This document shows positions 21,965-30,868 of a stretch of 64,000 nt of DNA, one piece after another (the first letter of the stretch is position 1; the number at the start of each line of letters is the position of its first letter). A program made the translations under genes and the position numbers. The stretch spans positions 62,001 through 126,000 of the forward strand of contig JAGFNK010000044.1 of NCBI GenBank assembly GCA_025769875.1. The letters run 5' to 3'. The DNA is from Russula earlei. Lineage: Eukaryota; Basidiomycota; Agaricomycetes; Russulales; Russulaceae. A model generated the notes under the pieces. That model had not been told where the DNA came from. It did no database searches and saw only the letters and a list, made by a program, of their open reading frames with translations.

Positions 21965-22225
21965 TCAAAGGGTTGCAACACAGCCATGAGCAATATTCGG
22001 ATTCCACAACGGACGTATCGGGTCATCAGCCCAGTCCTCTTCCACACCAAGGCAGGAACACACATAACGAATATCCTCAATTTCCTGGAGTTGATGGTGC
22101 GGTGGAATGAGTCCTGCGCCTGCCCAAGGCCGGGTCTCAAAACGTGATCGCTCCGTGGCATCCCCCATGAACTCCTCAGAACTGGTAGCGGACTGGAACA
22201 ATGGTAGCACGGACTTGGGGTGCAA
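21965..22225 (-). CDS. Small hypothetical ORF, uncertain
   Basis: An 86-codon open frame read toward 21965. The part from MGDATERSRFETRPWAGAG onward (about 66 residues, with RYVCSCLGVEEDWADD) looks protein-like. It could be a 3' exon of the neighbouring minus-strand gene or a separate small gene. I could not connect it by a convincing splice and recognise no domain. Confidence 0.3.
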   Translation of the reverse strand: MHPKSVLPLFQSATSSEEFMGDATERSRFETRPWAGAGLIPPHHQLQEIEDIRYVCSCLGVEEDWADDPIRPLWNPNIAHGCVATL

Positions 22226-22321
22226 ACGCTATTATAGGATTTCACCAATGTTGTATCGATAATGTAACTATCACCGTTCTTTACGGTATAACACAGTGGG
22301 GTATTTGCAAGTGGCTGAGTT

Positions 22322-23001
22322 TCACTCTTGGACCATGTCACTATCTGATTCGCTCTCATCACCATCCGGTTCTCTCTCATCGTCATCCGATTCGCTTTCA
22401 TCGCCATCCAGTTCTATCTCATCGTCATCCAGTTCTATCTCATCGCCATCCAGTTCGCTAATTTGTAGTTCAGCGCGGCGGCGAGCGATGATATCGTTCA
22501 GACCTGCAAGGATTCTCTCGTCGTTGGCCTCATGATGTTGCCCTTCCTTGAATTCTGCCATCATCTGAGCAACTTTGTCGTCTTGCGGTCGCATCTCCTT
22601 CGCAAGCTGTCGAACGTCTTCCTCGGTGCCAAAGGTTGTGTATGCTCCGGGTCGTGCTTCGAGATCGGCGGCACAGATACTCTGGCAGCGATATCGCTCC
22701 AGGGTACGGGCGCGCAATTGTTGTCTGAAGCATTTGAGTCCGTACGTAAGCTTGCAAAAATTGAGTACGTTCACTAGTGTCTTGGACTTTTCGACCACTG
22801 CAGAGACCAAGGGTGAGAAATGTGGACGTGACCGAGGCCTTCTGAAAGGAAGGAACGCTTCGCACCATCATCCATGATGTCCAGCTCCCTGGTCAGCCTC
22901 GACTCGGCTTCGCAATCGCCTTCATACGTTCGAAGCTCATTGTCGAGCTCCAAATGCCGCCAAGCAGCGAGGACCTCGGGAGCGATGGCGTGCTGAGACA
23001 T
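22322..23001 (-). CDS. Hypothetical protein with acidic repeat tail
   Basis: Exons 23001-22866 and 22797-22322 (68-nt intron, GTGCGA...CTGCAG) give 203 residues. Residues 1-45 (MSQHAIAPEVLAAWRHLELD...) and the following NVLNFCKLTYGLKCFRQQL are predicted helical. The C-terminus is a near-perfect acidic repeat (ELDGDEIELDDDEIELDGDE and similar) encoded by a short tandem repeat at 22360-22460. A shorter intron (from GTCACG) would keep the same phase but would be only 35 nt. No domain is recognised. Acidic tails of this sort occur in chromatin and histone-binding proteins, but no function can be claimed. Confidence 0.6.
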
Positions 23002-24115
23002 GTCGTGCGGGGGGGAAGGGGTCGGGCGAGTCTATGGGCCAGATCGGCGCACGTCAGGGCGCGGCTTTTATCTGTGCTTTCGGTTTCGGTGGGCGAGATG
23101 CGCCGCGCCGCCAGGACACTCGAAGCGATGTGAGCGCAATTGTGGGGCGATGCTGTGCCAAGGACAAAAGCTCTCCCGGGCCCTCTGACCGAGGGCCCCG
23201 AATCCATCCAGGTTGACACGCGCCGCGCCGCGCCGCCATAAAATTCCTGCTACGTTCGAGTCAGTATTGTCGACAGGGGGGGGGGGGGGGGGAACGGAAT
23301 CCAAGATGAAGAAAGGGCTGTGCACCGGCGTACCCGAGCAGAAAGAAAAGCGAAGGATGACGCTTCCCGACCACGCTCGCTTTATTGTTCTTGGTGTCGG
23401 GCGGGACCACGTCGTCAACAGCGATGGCGCATTGGCGGTCGCTGGCACGCGCTGGCCGTTCCGTGGCCCGTAAATAAGATCGCCATGCCTACGAGGGGCC
23501 CACGATCGGCTTGCCAATTGTCAACTGTCAGGCATTGTTCGGACTGTCCATGCACATTGAACTTGAACGTAACAGACCGACGGTTGCAGCGTTGTCGTCG
23601 TCGTCGTCGTCGTCGGCCAGGCGACTGCAGGTTGGTCACCACTTGCCCCAATTTGGCAATCCTGACTCTTTTTTGTCCTGTCGAACCAAAATTCGGTTTC
23701 GTTCGCACACAGGGTCGATCCGATCCCCACAGTTCACACAACCTTCACTTTTCTCGAGCGCAAGGAATAATACTCCATGCATTTAATGCTGGCCGAAAAT
23801 TGCGCACACGGCAGGAGAGAGTGAGACGCTTTGGTCCGTCGGGGTCTCTCCTCTAACACATTACTACACCCACCAGACAGATGGGAGGGCGTATAGGTAG
23901 GTGAGCTGGTATTATATACCAGTGGTATATGACGTCGCATCATGCTTCATTGATAGTCATGTCAGACCCATCGGATGAATTCACTCCAGCGAAGCCTATC
24001 CGAGTCGCCCACCTGCCTCTCCTTAAACCATAGGTGACAGACCACTGACCAAGCCCAGTGTCATCAAACTCGAATATTGGGTCGATGCCCTGACACCTGA
24101 GCACTTCACCCCCAT
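23002..24115. other. Intergenic stretch at the insertion side of the gypsy element
   Basis: Contains a run of 17 G (23276-23292), a (GTC)n tract (about 23591-23617) and a TATA-like tattatatacc near 23910, followed at 23958 by an ATG opening a 24-codon frame (MSDPSDEFTPAKPIRVAHLP). A second open stretch (PSVIKLEYWVDALTPEHF) runs to the retroelement boundary at 24115. A small gene may have been split by the insertion, but no domain is recognised. Confidence 0.35.
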
Positions 24116-24187
24116 TGTCACCGCCGCGTACGGTACTCAGAATTCGAGCGTGGGAACCTTAGGTAAGCTCACGTCCGACGTGGCTCC

Positions 24188-24219
<32 letters not shown>

Positions 24220-24438
24220 TGGGCGAGAAAGTAACTGCTATTGTTCGTAGGGGGGTACGACAAAAGATTCGACTTGCCCTCTCTTACGCATAGGGCCAGT
24301 CCTTATATACACTACTGAGCAGCCTCGTGTCCCCCTCGCTACCGTGCTGCGGCACCACATCAAAGCTCGAATGGTCGAACCGCGCGACCGTTGCGACTTC
24401 CCGTGCAGCGTGGCCCACGCGTAGGGCTGGCGGTGTCA
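24116..24438 (-). repeat. 3' LTR of the gypsy element
   Basis: Identical by eye to the 5' LTR. On the internal side lies a weak purine-rich sequence (GACGAGGGTGA on the minus strand, 24449-24439), the candidate polypurine tract. The pol and third ORF frames both run into this LTR before stopping (24284 and 24360). Confidence 0.95.
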
Positions 24439-27400
24439 TCACCCTCGTCGAGATTGGGACGTCCCGGACCATGATTGCGCCAGCCGGCCAAGGAGACGCG
24501 GCGCGCGTAGGGAGTTCCATCCCACGACACGCGAATGTGGGAGACGCGGTCGGGGAGGCGAGCGGCTTCGAGTCGGTAGCGTGCGCGGTTTTGGGATTCC
24601 CGCGCCGTCCTGAGTTCGGCCTCCTTCTGAGCGATGTCGGCTTGGAGGGCGACGATGTGCTCGTCCCAACCCCTGTAGCGTTGGACGTCGGCTGCCAGCC
24701 CCCAATCATCGGCCTTGCCAGCTTCTTCGAGTAGATGGTGGAAGGTGGGAGAGTTGGCTCCCATCTGTTTGAGGAGCCAGTTGGGGAGGACGTCAATGGG
24801 GCCGATGGGGTCGTCGACGGGGGAGGCGAATATCTCCATGCCGATGCGGGGATCATCGGGGGAGTCCCCCATGACTCCGACGACCATGGTTGGGGAGTGG
24901 GGGCTGCGTTGAACGAAGCGCGCGAGCTGCGCGCGCCCCTCGGTCCCAGGGAGCCAAAGTCCCGGGGCATGCCCCATGTTGGGGACGAATCCCTCAGGGC
25001 AGATGGCGAGCGCGGGTCGTTCGGTGGCCTGTCGAAGGCGGTCTGTGAGGTCGACCAAGGTGTCGGCCTGGTGGGAGGCTTGTAGTTCGGTGCGTAAGAG
25101 GGCCTCGGTGCGCGCGGCCAGTTCCATTTCGCGCGCAGCCACCGTGAGAAGAACCCCGGCCACCATCCCACGGAGGGTGTCGGGGTCGAGCTCCGGTTGT
25201 CCATTGAGGACCGCGGCGATCGACCTCGGGGAGAGGGGGCCTTCTGGGACGACGACGTCGACATTGACGAGAGTGGGAGTAGGCGAGGAAGTGCGGGACT
25301 CGGGGAGCATGGTGAAGTGAGGGTAGTAGCGTTTACTTGGGGGGTTTTTATAGTTAGAGGGAGTGTGGCCCTCTGGGACTTGTGGTATTTTGGTAGTAGT
25401 GGCAGGAGTCCTGGGTGCTGCGGATTGATCCACGTACTATCGCTCATTGGTTGCCCTTCCCATTGCACGAGGTACTGTAGTCGCTTCTGTGGGCCGTATC
25501 TTCTATGATTGAGAACGGTCCCTATTTTGGGATGAAACCCCTCGGTGGCAGTAGGCGTCGGGGGGGTAACCAGGGTATGAGGACCAAATTCGTTTGTGCG
25601 ATGACACGGGCGAAGTAGGGACGCATGGAATACATCGTGGACACCCCAATTCTTCGGCAATTGTAGCCGGAAGGCCAGGGGGGATATCTTCCGTAAGATC
25701 TTGAAGGGGCCATGACGACGGGGGGCCAGTTTGGGGCTGAGGTATGGGAGCTGTAAGTTGGTGGCTTCTAGCCACACGTGTTGTCCCTCGGCATAGGTCG
25801 GCTGTGGAGTCCCCTGATTCTGGGCGACTAGGTTCAACGCGCTGCGGGCTTGTTGGCGCTTCTGCTCCATGCGCTTCATTCGTTGTTCTACCGCCTCGTT
25901 GTTGGTCTCCACTCCTCGCGGGTGGAGGGCAGGTTGGTATCCCAAAAGCGCTTGATTGGGGGTCATCCCCAGCGTGGAATTAGTGGTGCCGTTGTGAACT
26001 GCCGAGGCGATCCCGAGCCATTGGCTCCAGTCGGTCTGATCCATGGTGATGAGGCGTAGGTATTGTTCGACCCATTGATTCTTGCGCTCCGATAATCCGT
26101 CCGTTTGGGGATGGAAGGCCGTTGATAGGTTCTGTTTGATGTCTAGACGTGCGTGCAGTGCTCGACCAAAGTGAGAGACGAATCGCGGGTCTCGGTCGGT
26201 GATTATCTTGCTCGGGAGGCCGAACCATCGATATACATGGTCCAAGTACAGCTGTGCGATCCCGGGTCCCGTGATATTAGTGGTGCATGGTAGGAATATC
26301 GCAGCCCTAGAGCAGCCGTGATCTACAATAGTGAGGATGGCATCGTATCCCCGACTCTTGGGTAGCTGAGTGATAAGGTCCATTGCTACGTGTTTAAATG
26401 GTTGGGTATTCGTTCCCGTGGGGATGCGGTATAGGGGAGTGCGTGGGGGGTGAGTCTGGATTTTGTTGCGTTGACATGTATCGCATCCTTTGACATATTC
26501 GGCGACCCAGGACCTCATGTATGGCCACCAATAATCTGTTGTTACTCGTCTCAAGGTTTCATCTCTCCCAGGGTGACCGTTGGTTGGTCCTTCGTGAACG
26601 AACTGAGTTATCCGTCGTTTGAGGTTTTGTTTGGGGGGTATTACAACGGTGTTTTTAAGCATCCATAGGTTTCGCGTTCGGTGGTAGGTAATGCCGAATG
26701 TTCGTGCCCAAGTCTTCATGAGGGTTCTGTGTCGGTTCTGGGCTTGTTGGATACGTCCCTCGGTGGATCCTGCGATCAGTGTGCGGGTGAACATTCGGGC
26801 TGGCAGTACCGTGACATTTTCATTGTCATTTTGTCCGGTATCTGACTCCCATGGCCTGGAGAGGAGGTCGGCGGCTACGTGGGTTTTACCGGGTACATGC
26901 TTAATTTCCAGCCAATAATCTTGTAGTTGGGTGATCCAGCGGGCCACTCGTCGATTGATCTTCCTTGGATTCTTCCAATACGTGAGGTTGGCGTGGTCGG
27001 TTAGCAGTGTGATGGGGTGTTGAGTTCCCAACAGATGGTGGCGCCAGTGTTCTAAGGCTTTGATGACCGCCAGTAATTCTCGCTCGTAGATGTCGTAGTT
27101 GCGCTCAGCGGGGGAGAAGGTGGTTGAAAAGTACATGATGGGGTGTAGGCGTGGTTTTGGGTGCGTTGCGGTGGGTTCTCCCCCCTGTGAGAGTATGGCT
27201 CCCACGCCATATCCTGAAGCGTCCGTTTGGAGCGTGAAAGGTTTAGCGTAGTCAGGCTGAGTTAAGACGGGCTTTTGACACATGAGGGTTTTGAGCTGAT
27301 TAAACGCGTCTTGTTGCGGTCTGTCCCATGCCCAGGTGGCCGCCTTTTTGGTCAGGTCTAACAGGGGTCGTGCGATTTTGGAATAGTTGGGGATGAAGTA

Positions 27401-28705
27401 TCGATAGAACCCTGTGAATCCGAGGAAGGCCCGAATGTCGGTGTGATTTCGGGGCGTTTTCCAATGTCGTACGGCGTCTACCTTCTTCTCTTCCATGGCT
27501 ATCTGATTGTTTCGTATGACAACGCCAAGGAATTCTATTTGCTTCTGCTCAAATTGGCATTTTTCTGGTTTGAGGTATAAATCGTGCTCTGCAAGTTTGT
27601 CCAATACTTGATGGACGCGACGTTGGTGTTCGAGTACGTCGGGCCCTGTGGCTACCAGAATGTCGTCCATATAAATGGTGAGCCAGTCTTCCCGTAGTTC
27701 GTGTTCAAAGATGGCATTCATCATAGCTTGGAAGGTAGCAGGGGAATTGGTGAGTCCGAAAAACATGACGGTAGGTTCAAAGAGTCCCTCGTTGGTTACG
27801 AAGGCCGCTTTCCATTGGTCTCCCTCTTTGATGCGGACGTTATTGTACCCCCATCGGATGTCGAATTTGGAAAACAGGGACTTCCCTCGTGCCTTGTTGA
27901 TCAGTTGTGGTATGAGGGGCAAGGGGTAGTGATTGCGAATGGTCCACTCGTTTAGTCGCCGATAGTCTTGTACGGGTCGTAATCTACCATCTTTCTTCTT
28001 GATGAAGAAGAAGGGGGCTGCATAAGGGCTTTGCGATGGGCGAATGTATCCTTTCTCCAAGTGCTCCTTGACGAAGCTGCGTAATTCTTCTTGTTCGGGT
28101 TGGGATAGGGGGTATATTTTCCCTGGTAGAGTTGTGGGAGCATCCGGTTTGAGTTCTATTGCGTGATCCCAGATCCGGGGCTCGGGGAATCTTTGGGCCG
28201 CTTCTTCGCTGAATACTTGGGCGTGCCGTTGGTAGGTGGCTGGGATCTTAGTGGGTGACCCGTGTCCGGGCTCGATTAGTGTAACTCGTCCCAAGAACAA
28301 TTGCTCAGAGTGAGGTGGTCGTGCAATGATAGGTAGGTGTCCTTCATCGATCCATCCGCGCGCCCAATCGACCCGTGGTTGAAAAGCTGCGAACCACGGG
28401 TATCCGAAGATGGCTCTATGTTCTCCTAGATCTGCGAGGTAGAACCGCATCTGTATTGTTTTGTCACCAACTCGTAGGTCTAGGTCGGTGTATGCTCGGA
28501 TTTCGCCTTGTTTATTAGGCGTCCCATCGACATTTAACAGGGAGCGGGGTTCTTTCATACTGGAGATGGGGAGCCCTAGTTCTTGGGCATAGGACTGACT
28601 CAGAAAGTTTTCTGTGGCTCCCGAGTCTAATAATGTGATGGTCTCAGCCCTCTTGTGATCCGTATGGAAATAGCATTTAACTGTCATAGATTTTCTTTTC
28701 GACAA
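24284..28705 (-). CDS. pol: Gypsy pol polyprotein
   Basis: An open frame of 1473 codons counted from TTG 28705; the first ATG is at 28687, 60 nt past the gag stop and in another frame. Domains by residue: aspartic protease LLDSGATENF (25-34); reverse transcriptase about 195-400 with YMDD at 345-348; RNase H about 490-615 (TDASG near 494); integrase zinc finger H704/H711/C741/C744, then the catalytic core starting AMDLI (774-778); chromodomain near 1070-1110 (YLVQWEGQPMSDSTW). The frame then continues about 360 codons as Ser/Pro/Arg/Trp-rich sequence lying over the third ORF and ends inside the LTR; that part looks like a passenger frame. How pol is expressed (frameshift from gag or re-initiation) is not evident. 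Confidence 0.95.
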   Translation of the reverse strand: MSKRKSMTVKCYFHTDHKRAETITLLDSGATENFLSQSYAQELGLPISSMKEPRSLLNVDGTPNKQGEIRAYTDLDLRVGDKTIQMRFYLADLGEHRAIFGYPWFAAFQPRVDWARGWIDEGHLPIIARPPHSEQLFLGRVTLIEPGHGSPTKIPATYQRHAQVFSEEAAQRFPEPRIWDHAIELKPDAPTTLPGKIYPLSQPEQEELRSFVKEHLEKGYIRPSQSPYAAPFFFIKKKDGRLRPVQDYRRLNEWTIRNHYPLPLIPQLINKARGKSLFSKFDIRWGYNNVRIKEGDQWKAAFVTNEGLFEPTVMFFGLTNSPATFQAMMNAIFEHELREDWLTIYMDDILVATGPDVLEHQRRVHQVLDKLAEHDLYLKPEKCQFEQKQIEFLGVVIRNNQIAMEEKKVDAVRHWKTPRNHTDIRAFLGFTGFYRYFIPNYSKIARPLLDLTKKAATWAWDRPQQDAFNQLKTLMCQKPVLTQPDYAKPFTLQTDASGYGVGAILSQGGEPTATHPKPRLHPIMYFSTTFSPAERNYDIYERELLAVIKALEHWRHHLLGTQHPITLLTDHANLTYWKNPRKINRRVARWITQLQDYWLEIKHVPGKTHVAADLLSRPWESDTGQNDNENVTVLPARMFTRTLIAGSTEGRIQQAQNRHRTLMKTWARTFGITYHRTRNLWMLKNTVVIPPKQNLKRRITQFVHEGPTNGHPGRDETLRRVTTDYWWPYMRSWVAEYVKGCDTCQRNKIQTHPPRTPLYRIPTGTNTQPFKHVAMDLITQLPKSRGYDAILTIVDHGCSRAAIFLPCTTNITGPGIAQLYLDHVYRWFGLPSKIITDRDPRFVSHFGRALHARLDIKQNLSTAFHPQTDGLSERKNQWVEQYLRLITMDQTDWSQWLGIASAVHNGTTNSTLGMTPNQALLGYQPALHPRGVETNNEAVEQRMKRMEQKRQQARSALNLVAQNQGTPQPTYAEGQHVWLEATNLQLPYLSPKLAPRRHGPFKILRKISPLAFRLQLPKNWGVHDVFHASLLRPCHRTNEFGPHTLVTPPTPTATEGFHPKIGTVLNHRRYGPQKRLQYLVQWEGQPMSDSTWINPQHPGLLPLLPKYHKSQRATLPLTIKTPQVNATTLTSPCSPSPALPRLLPLSSMSTSSSQKAPSPRGRSPRSSMDNRSSTPTPSVGWWPGFFSRWLRAKWNWPRAPRPSYAPNYKPPTRPTPWSTSQTAFDRPPNDPRSPSALRDSSPTWGMPRDFGSLGPRGARSSRASFNAAPTPQPWSSESWGTPPMIPASAWRYSPPPSTTPSAPLTSSPTGSSNRWEPTLPPSTIYSKKLARPMIGGWQPTSNATGVGTSTSSPSKPTSLRRRPNSGRRGNPKTAHATDSKPLASPTASPTFACRGMELPTRAASPWPAGAIMVRDVPISTRVMTPPALRVGHAAREVATVARFDHSSFDVVPQHGSEGDTRLLSSVYKDWPYA
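24360..25310 (-). CDS. Gypsy third ORF, overlapping pol
   Basis: From ATG 25310 (context TTCACCATGC) this frame encodes 316 residues; it is open without a start up to 25433. It lies in a different frame from pol, entirely within pol's C-terminal extension, and its last 26 codons lie in the LTR. The sequence is protein-like: a segment with LRGMVAGVLLTVAAREMELA, a DDWGLAADVQRYRGWDEH stretch and a C-terminal coiled coil (LQADIAQKEAELRTARES). From memory, some basidiomycete Ty3/gypsy elements carry a comparable ORF after the integrase; its function is unknown. Composition suggests that this frame, not the overlapping pol frame, is under selection. Confidence 0.7.
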   Translation of the reverse strand: MLPESRTSSPTPTLVNVDVVVPEGPLSPRSIAAVLNGQPELDPDTLRGMVAGVLLTVAAREMELAARTEALLRTELQASHQADTLVDLTDRLRQATERPALAICPEGFVPNMGHAPGLWLPGTEGRAQLARFVQRSPHSPTMVVGVMGDSPDDPRIGMEIFASPVDDPIGPIDVLPNWLLKQMGANSPTFHHLLEEAGKADDWGLAADVQRYRGWDEHIVALQADIAQKEAELRTARESQNRARYRLEAARLPDRVSHIRVSWDGTPYARRVSLAGWRNHGPGRPNLDEGDDTASPTRGPRCTGSRNGRAVRPFEL

Positions 28706-28746
28706 GTATACATTACGGTCACGACTCCTGATCCAGGCTGTACAGA

Positions 28747-30123
28747 TCAGGCTGAGGGAAAATTTGAGGGCGATGCATTAAGCTGGGTGGCGAGTTCGCC
28801 CTGCTGCTCTGGAGTGAGCGCGTCCAGGCGCTCTCGTATCTCACGGATAGGATCTTCGGGAGTGGGGGTGTGAGAGACCACTGACTGGGATGGCCCCCAG
28901 TCGTCGGTTTCCCATTCAGAGACTCGTGCGCGTGCCTGCTTTCTTTGTGGGCAATTTCGCGCAAAGTGCCCGTCGCGTCCGCACTCGAAGCACGGTCCTC
29001 GCGGCCGCATGGTGTGCTCTTGATTGCTTGGAGCTCCCTGAGCGTGCGCTACTCGGCCATGCCACGGGGGTGGGCCCTGTCGCCCCCGGGGTACGCGTGT
29101 TCGGTCTAGGTCCATTGGCACAGGTTGGTTGGCCATGGTCCTAGGGGCGGTTGAAGAATTATATGAGGGGGTAGGCTGCTGTCGTTGTTGGGAGAAGAAC
29201 GGCCGTCGTGGTGCTGGAGTCGGGGCGTGTTGCCATTGCCCGAAGGGTCGGCTAGTTTGATTGGCGACGCCTGTGATCGCTTCTCGCATTTGACGGGCTT
29301 TGGTACACTGCACCGCCTTTTCTTTCGTGTCTCGATAGTTTGCTGGTACCGGGTGCGTGAGTACCTCGGTGATGATGGACTTGGTCAGTCCTTTGAGAAA
29401 GAGCCGGGTCACGGGCTCGTCTCCCTGTGTGTAGCCAGCCTCGCGTGCGAGTTGCTCGAAGTCGGCTATGTATTGATCGATGTGGGGCCATTGCATTTTA
29501 AGGCCTTCTATCTTGGTCTGTGCTCGTTGCGCACGCTGGGAGTCCATGAACTGGGTTCGGAATTCATTCTGAAATTGTTCCCACACGTCGGGGTGATCGT
29601 CAGCGATGGGGTCGAGAGCGTCGATCCAGTCCCCCATGTCGCGTGTCCAGCCCGACACTGCGGGGCCTTTGATAAGGGTGAGGGCGAACGACGTCTTCCA
29701 GATCGGTGAAGCGAAGTTCGGGACACGGGCGTTGAGGCGTAGGTAGGTCTTTAACTCTTGTAGGAAGTCCTCGGCAAGAGCCCGATCGCCTGCGAACTCG
29801 CGGGGTAGGCTTCCGTATGCTTTGGCGTCTCCGCCTGCCCCTCCCGGGTGCGCTGGCGCGTTCCCGCCAGCGGGCGGTCCTGGCGCGGGTGGTCCGGGTG
29901 CAGGTGGTCCGGGTGCGGGTGGTCCGGGTGCGGGTGGTCCTCCTCCCGGGGGTCCACCAGGTCCGGTCGGTCCTCGTCGTAGAGCGTGTCGTAGTGCCGC
30001 GTTGATGCGCGTGGTTGGATTTCTGTCTGGTTGTGCTGGTGCGATGATAGGACCGCCCTGCGGGTCCGGGTTTGCATCGGGGTCGAGCACCGTTGAGGTG
30101 TATGCTACGGTGGTGGTGGTCAT
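28747..30123 (-). CDS. gag: Gypsy gag
   Basis: From the first ATG at 30123 this gives 458 residues. A Pro-rich linker with tandem PPAPG units (DNA 29880-29945) precedes the retrotransposon gag core (GSLPREFAGDRALAEDFLQE ... FEQLAREAGYTQGDEPVTRL). The C-terminal part has the CCHC zinc knuckle CFECGRDGHFARNC for RNA packaging. The stop is at 28747. The frame remains open upstream of 30123, without any ATG, through the whole leader and the primer site into the 5' LTR (see separate entry), so the true N-terminus may be much longer. Confidence 0.9.
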   Translation of the reverse strand: MTTTTVAYTSTVLDPDANPDPQGGPIIAPAQPDRNPTTRINAALRHALRRGPTGPGGPPGGGPPAPGPPAPGPPAPGPPAPGPPAGGNAPAHPGGAGGDAKAYGSLPREFAGDRALAEDFLQELKTYLRLNARVPNFASPIWKTSFALTLIKGPAVSGWTRDMGDWIDALDPIADDHPDVWEQFQNEFRTQFMDSQRAQRAQTKIEGLKMQWPHIDQYIADFEQLAREAGYTQGDEPVTRLFLKGLTKSIITEVLTHPVPANYRDTKEKAVQCTKARQMREAITGVANQTSRPFGQWQHAPTPAPRRPFFSQQRQQPTPSYNSSTAPRTMANQPVPMDLDRTRVPRGRQGPPPWHGRVAHAQGAPSNQEHTMRPRGPCFECGRDGHFARNCPQRKQARARVSEWETDDWGPSQSVVSHTPTPEDPIREIRERLDALTPEQQGELATQLNASPSNFPSA

Positions 30124-30587
30124 TGCGTACGGTGGCGGAGCTTCGGTGGTGGGCGAGGTTGTCACGGAGGTATGACGGATTTGATGGATCGTTTGAGTGT
30201 CTTCTTGGATGTCGTCTGACGAGTCGGAGTCTTGAGAGCTGTGGCTCGGGGTGTTTGCACGATTCGAGTCTCGATACTCGATTTCTTTTCGTCGCTCGCC
30301 AATAGCAAGTCGTCCGTCTGCTAGTTGGAATAATTCGTACCACCTATTCCCGAGGCGGTATACTGGTTCTTCAGTCCCGTCAACTCGGCTGAAGATATGA
30401 TGGGGGTGGGTGAAGCCCTCTGCTGTGAGACTTCCTGACCAGACGATTCTGGGGTTTGGCGGGGCGTCCTCTTCGTTGGGCGCGCTGACGACGACGAGGT
30501 CGTTCTCGTTCGAAATGGTGGGCAGAGAAAAGAAGTCGAATCTGATGTCACCGCCGCGTACGGTACTCAGAATTCGAGCGTGGGAAC
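30124..30587 (-). other. ATG-less in-frame extension of gag
   Basis: The gag frame has no stop from 30587 down to 30123 (about 155 codons), although it contains no ATG and spans the primer-binding site. The encoded sequence is protein-like (for example NRWYELFQLADGRLAIGERR, then an acidic Ser/Asp run). A possible source of a start is ATG 30721 in the LTR followed immediately by a strong 5' splice site (ATGC|GTAAGA, intron 30717-30588 ending in CCTAAG): joining restores exactly this frame. Against it, that ATG lies only 18 nt after the TATA box and upstream of the RNA start implied by self-priming. Confidence 0.5.
30533..30543 (-). promoter_or_regulatory. Self-priming primer-binding site
   Basis: Two bases inside the 5' LTR, the minus strand reads AGATTCGACTT. 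This is the exact reverse complement of AAGTCGAATCT at 30705-30695 in the same LTR, about 34 nt after the TATA box, where transcription should start. An 11-nt match between leader and RNA 5' end is the hallmark of Tf1-type self-priming. I see no standard tRNA-type TGG primer site at this position. Confidence 0.75.
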
Positions 30588-30617
30588 CTTAGGTAAGCTC
30601 ACGTCCGACGTGGCTCC

Positions 30618-30649
<32 letters not shown>

Positions 30650-30868
30650 TGGGCGAGAAAGTAACTGCTATTGTTCGTAGGGGGGTACGACAAAAGATTC
30701 GACTTGCCCTCTCTTACGCATAGGGCCAGTCCTTATATACACTACTGAGCAGCCTCGTGTCCCCCTCGCTACCGTGCTGCGGCACCACATCAAAGCTCGA
30801 ATGGTCGAACCGCGCGACCGTTGCGACTTCCCGTGCAGCGTGGCCCACGCGTAGGGCTGGCGGTGTCA
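30546..30868 (-). repeat. 5' LTR of the gypsy element
   Basis: Contains TATATAAGG on the minus strand (30739-30731), the inferred RNA start near 30705, a (CT)n pyrimidine tract (GA-repeat on the plus strand, about 30620-30649) and canonical TG...CA ends. Confidence 0.95.

Larger units (their letters stand above)
24116..30868 (-). mobile_element. Complete Ty3/gypsy LTR retrotransposon
   Basis: A 6753-bp element on the minus strand. Its 323-bp LTRs (24116-24438 and 30546-30868) appear identical base by base on reading. The LTR ends are inverted (TGACACCGCC...GGCGGTGACA on the minus strand). The five bases outside each end are CCCAT (24111-24115 and 30869-30873), a target-site duplication. Order on the minus strand: 5' LTR, primer site, gag, pol (protease, reverse transcriptase, RNase H, integrase, chromodomain), overlapping third ORF, 3' LTR. 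Identical LTRs and open frames indicate a recent and probably competent insertion. The chromodomain and the Tf1-like self-priming site place it near the chromovirus/Tf1-sushi group. Confidence 0.95.

Noticed and set aside
24327..25508. Plus-strand ORFs opposite the gypsy third ORF
   Set aside because: Antisense to the element, no domain.
29600..30343. 247-codon Arg/His/Thr-rich ORF over gag
   Set aside because: Shadow frame of gag; the gag frame contains the known domain.
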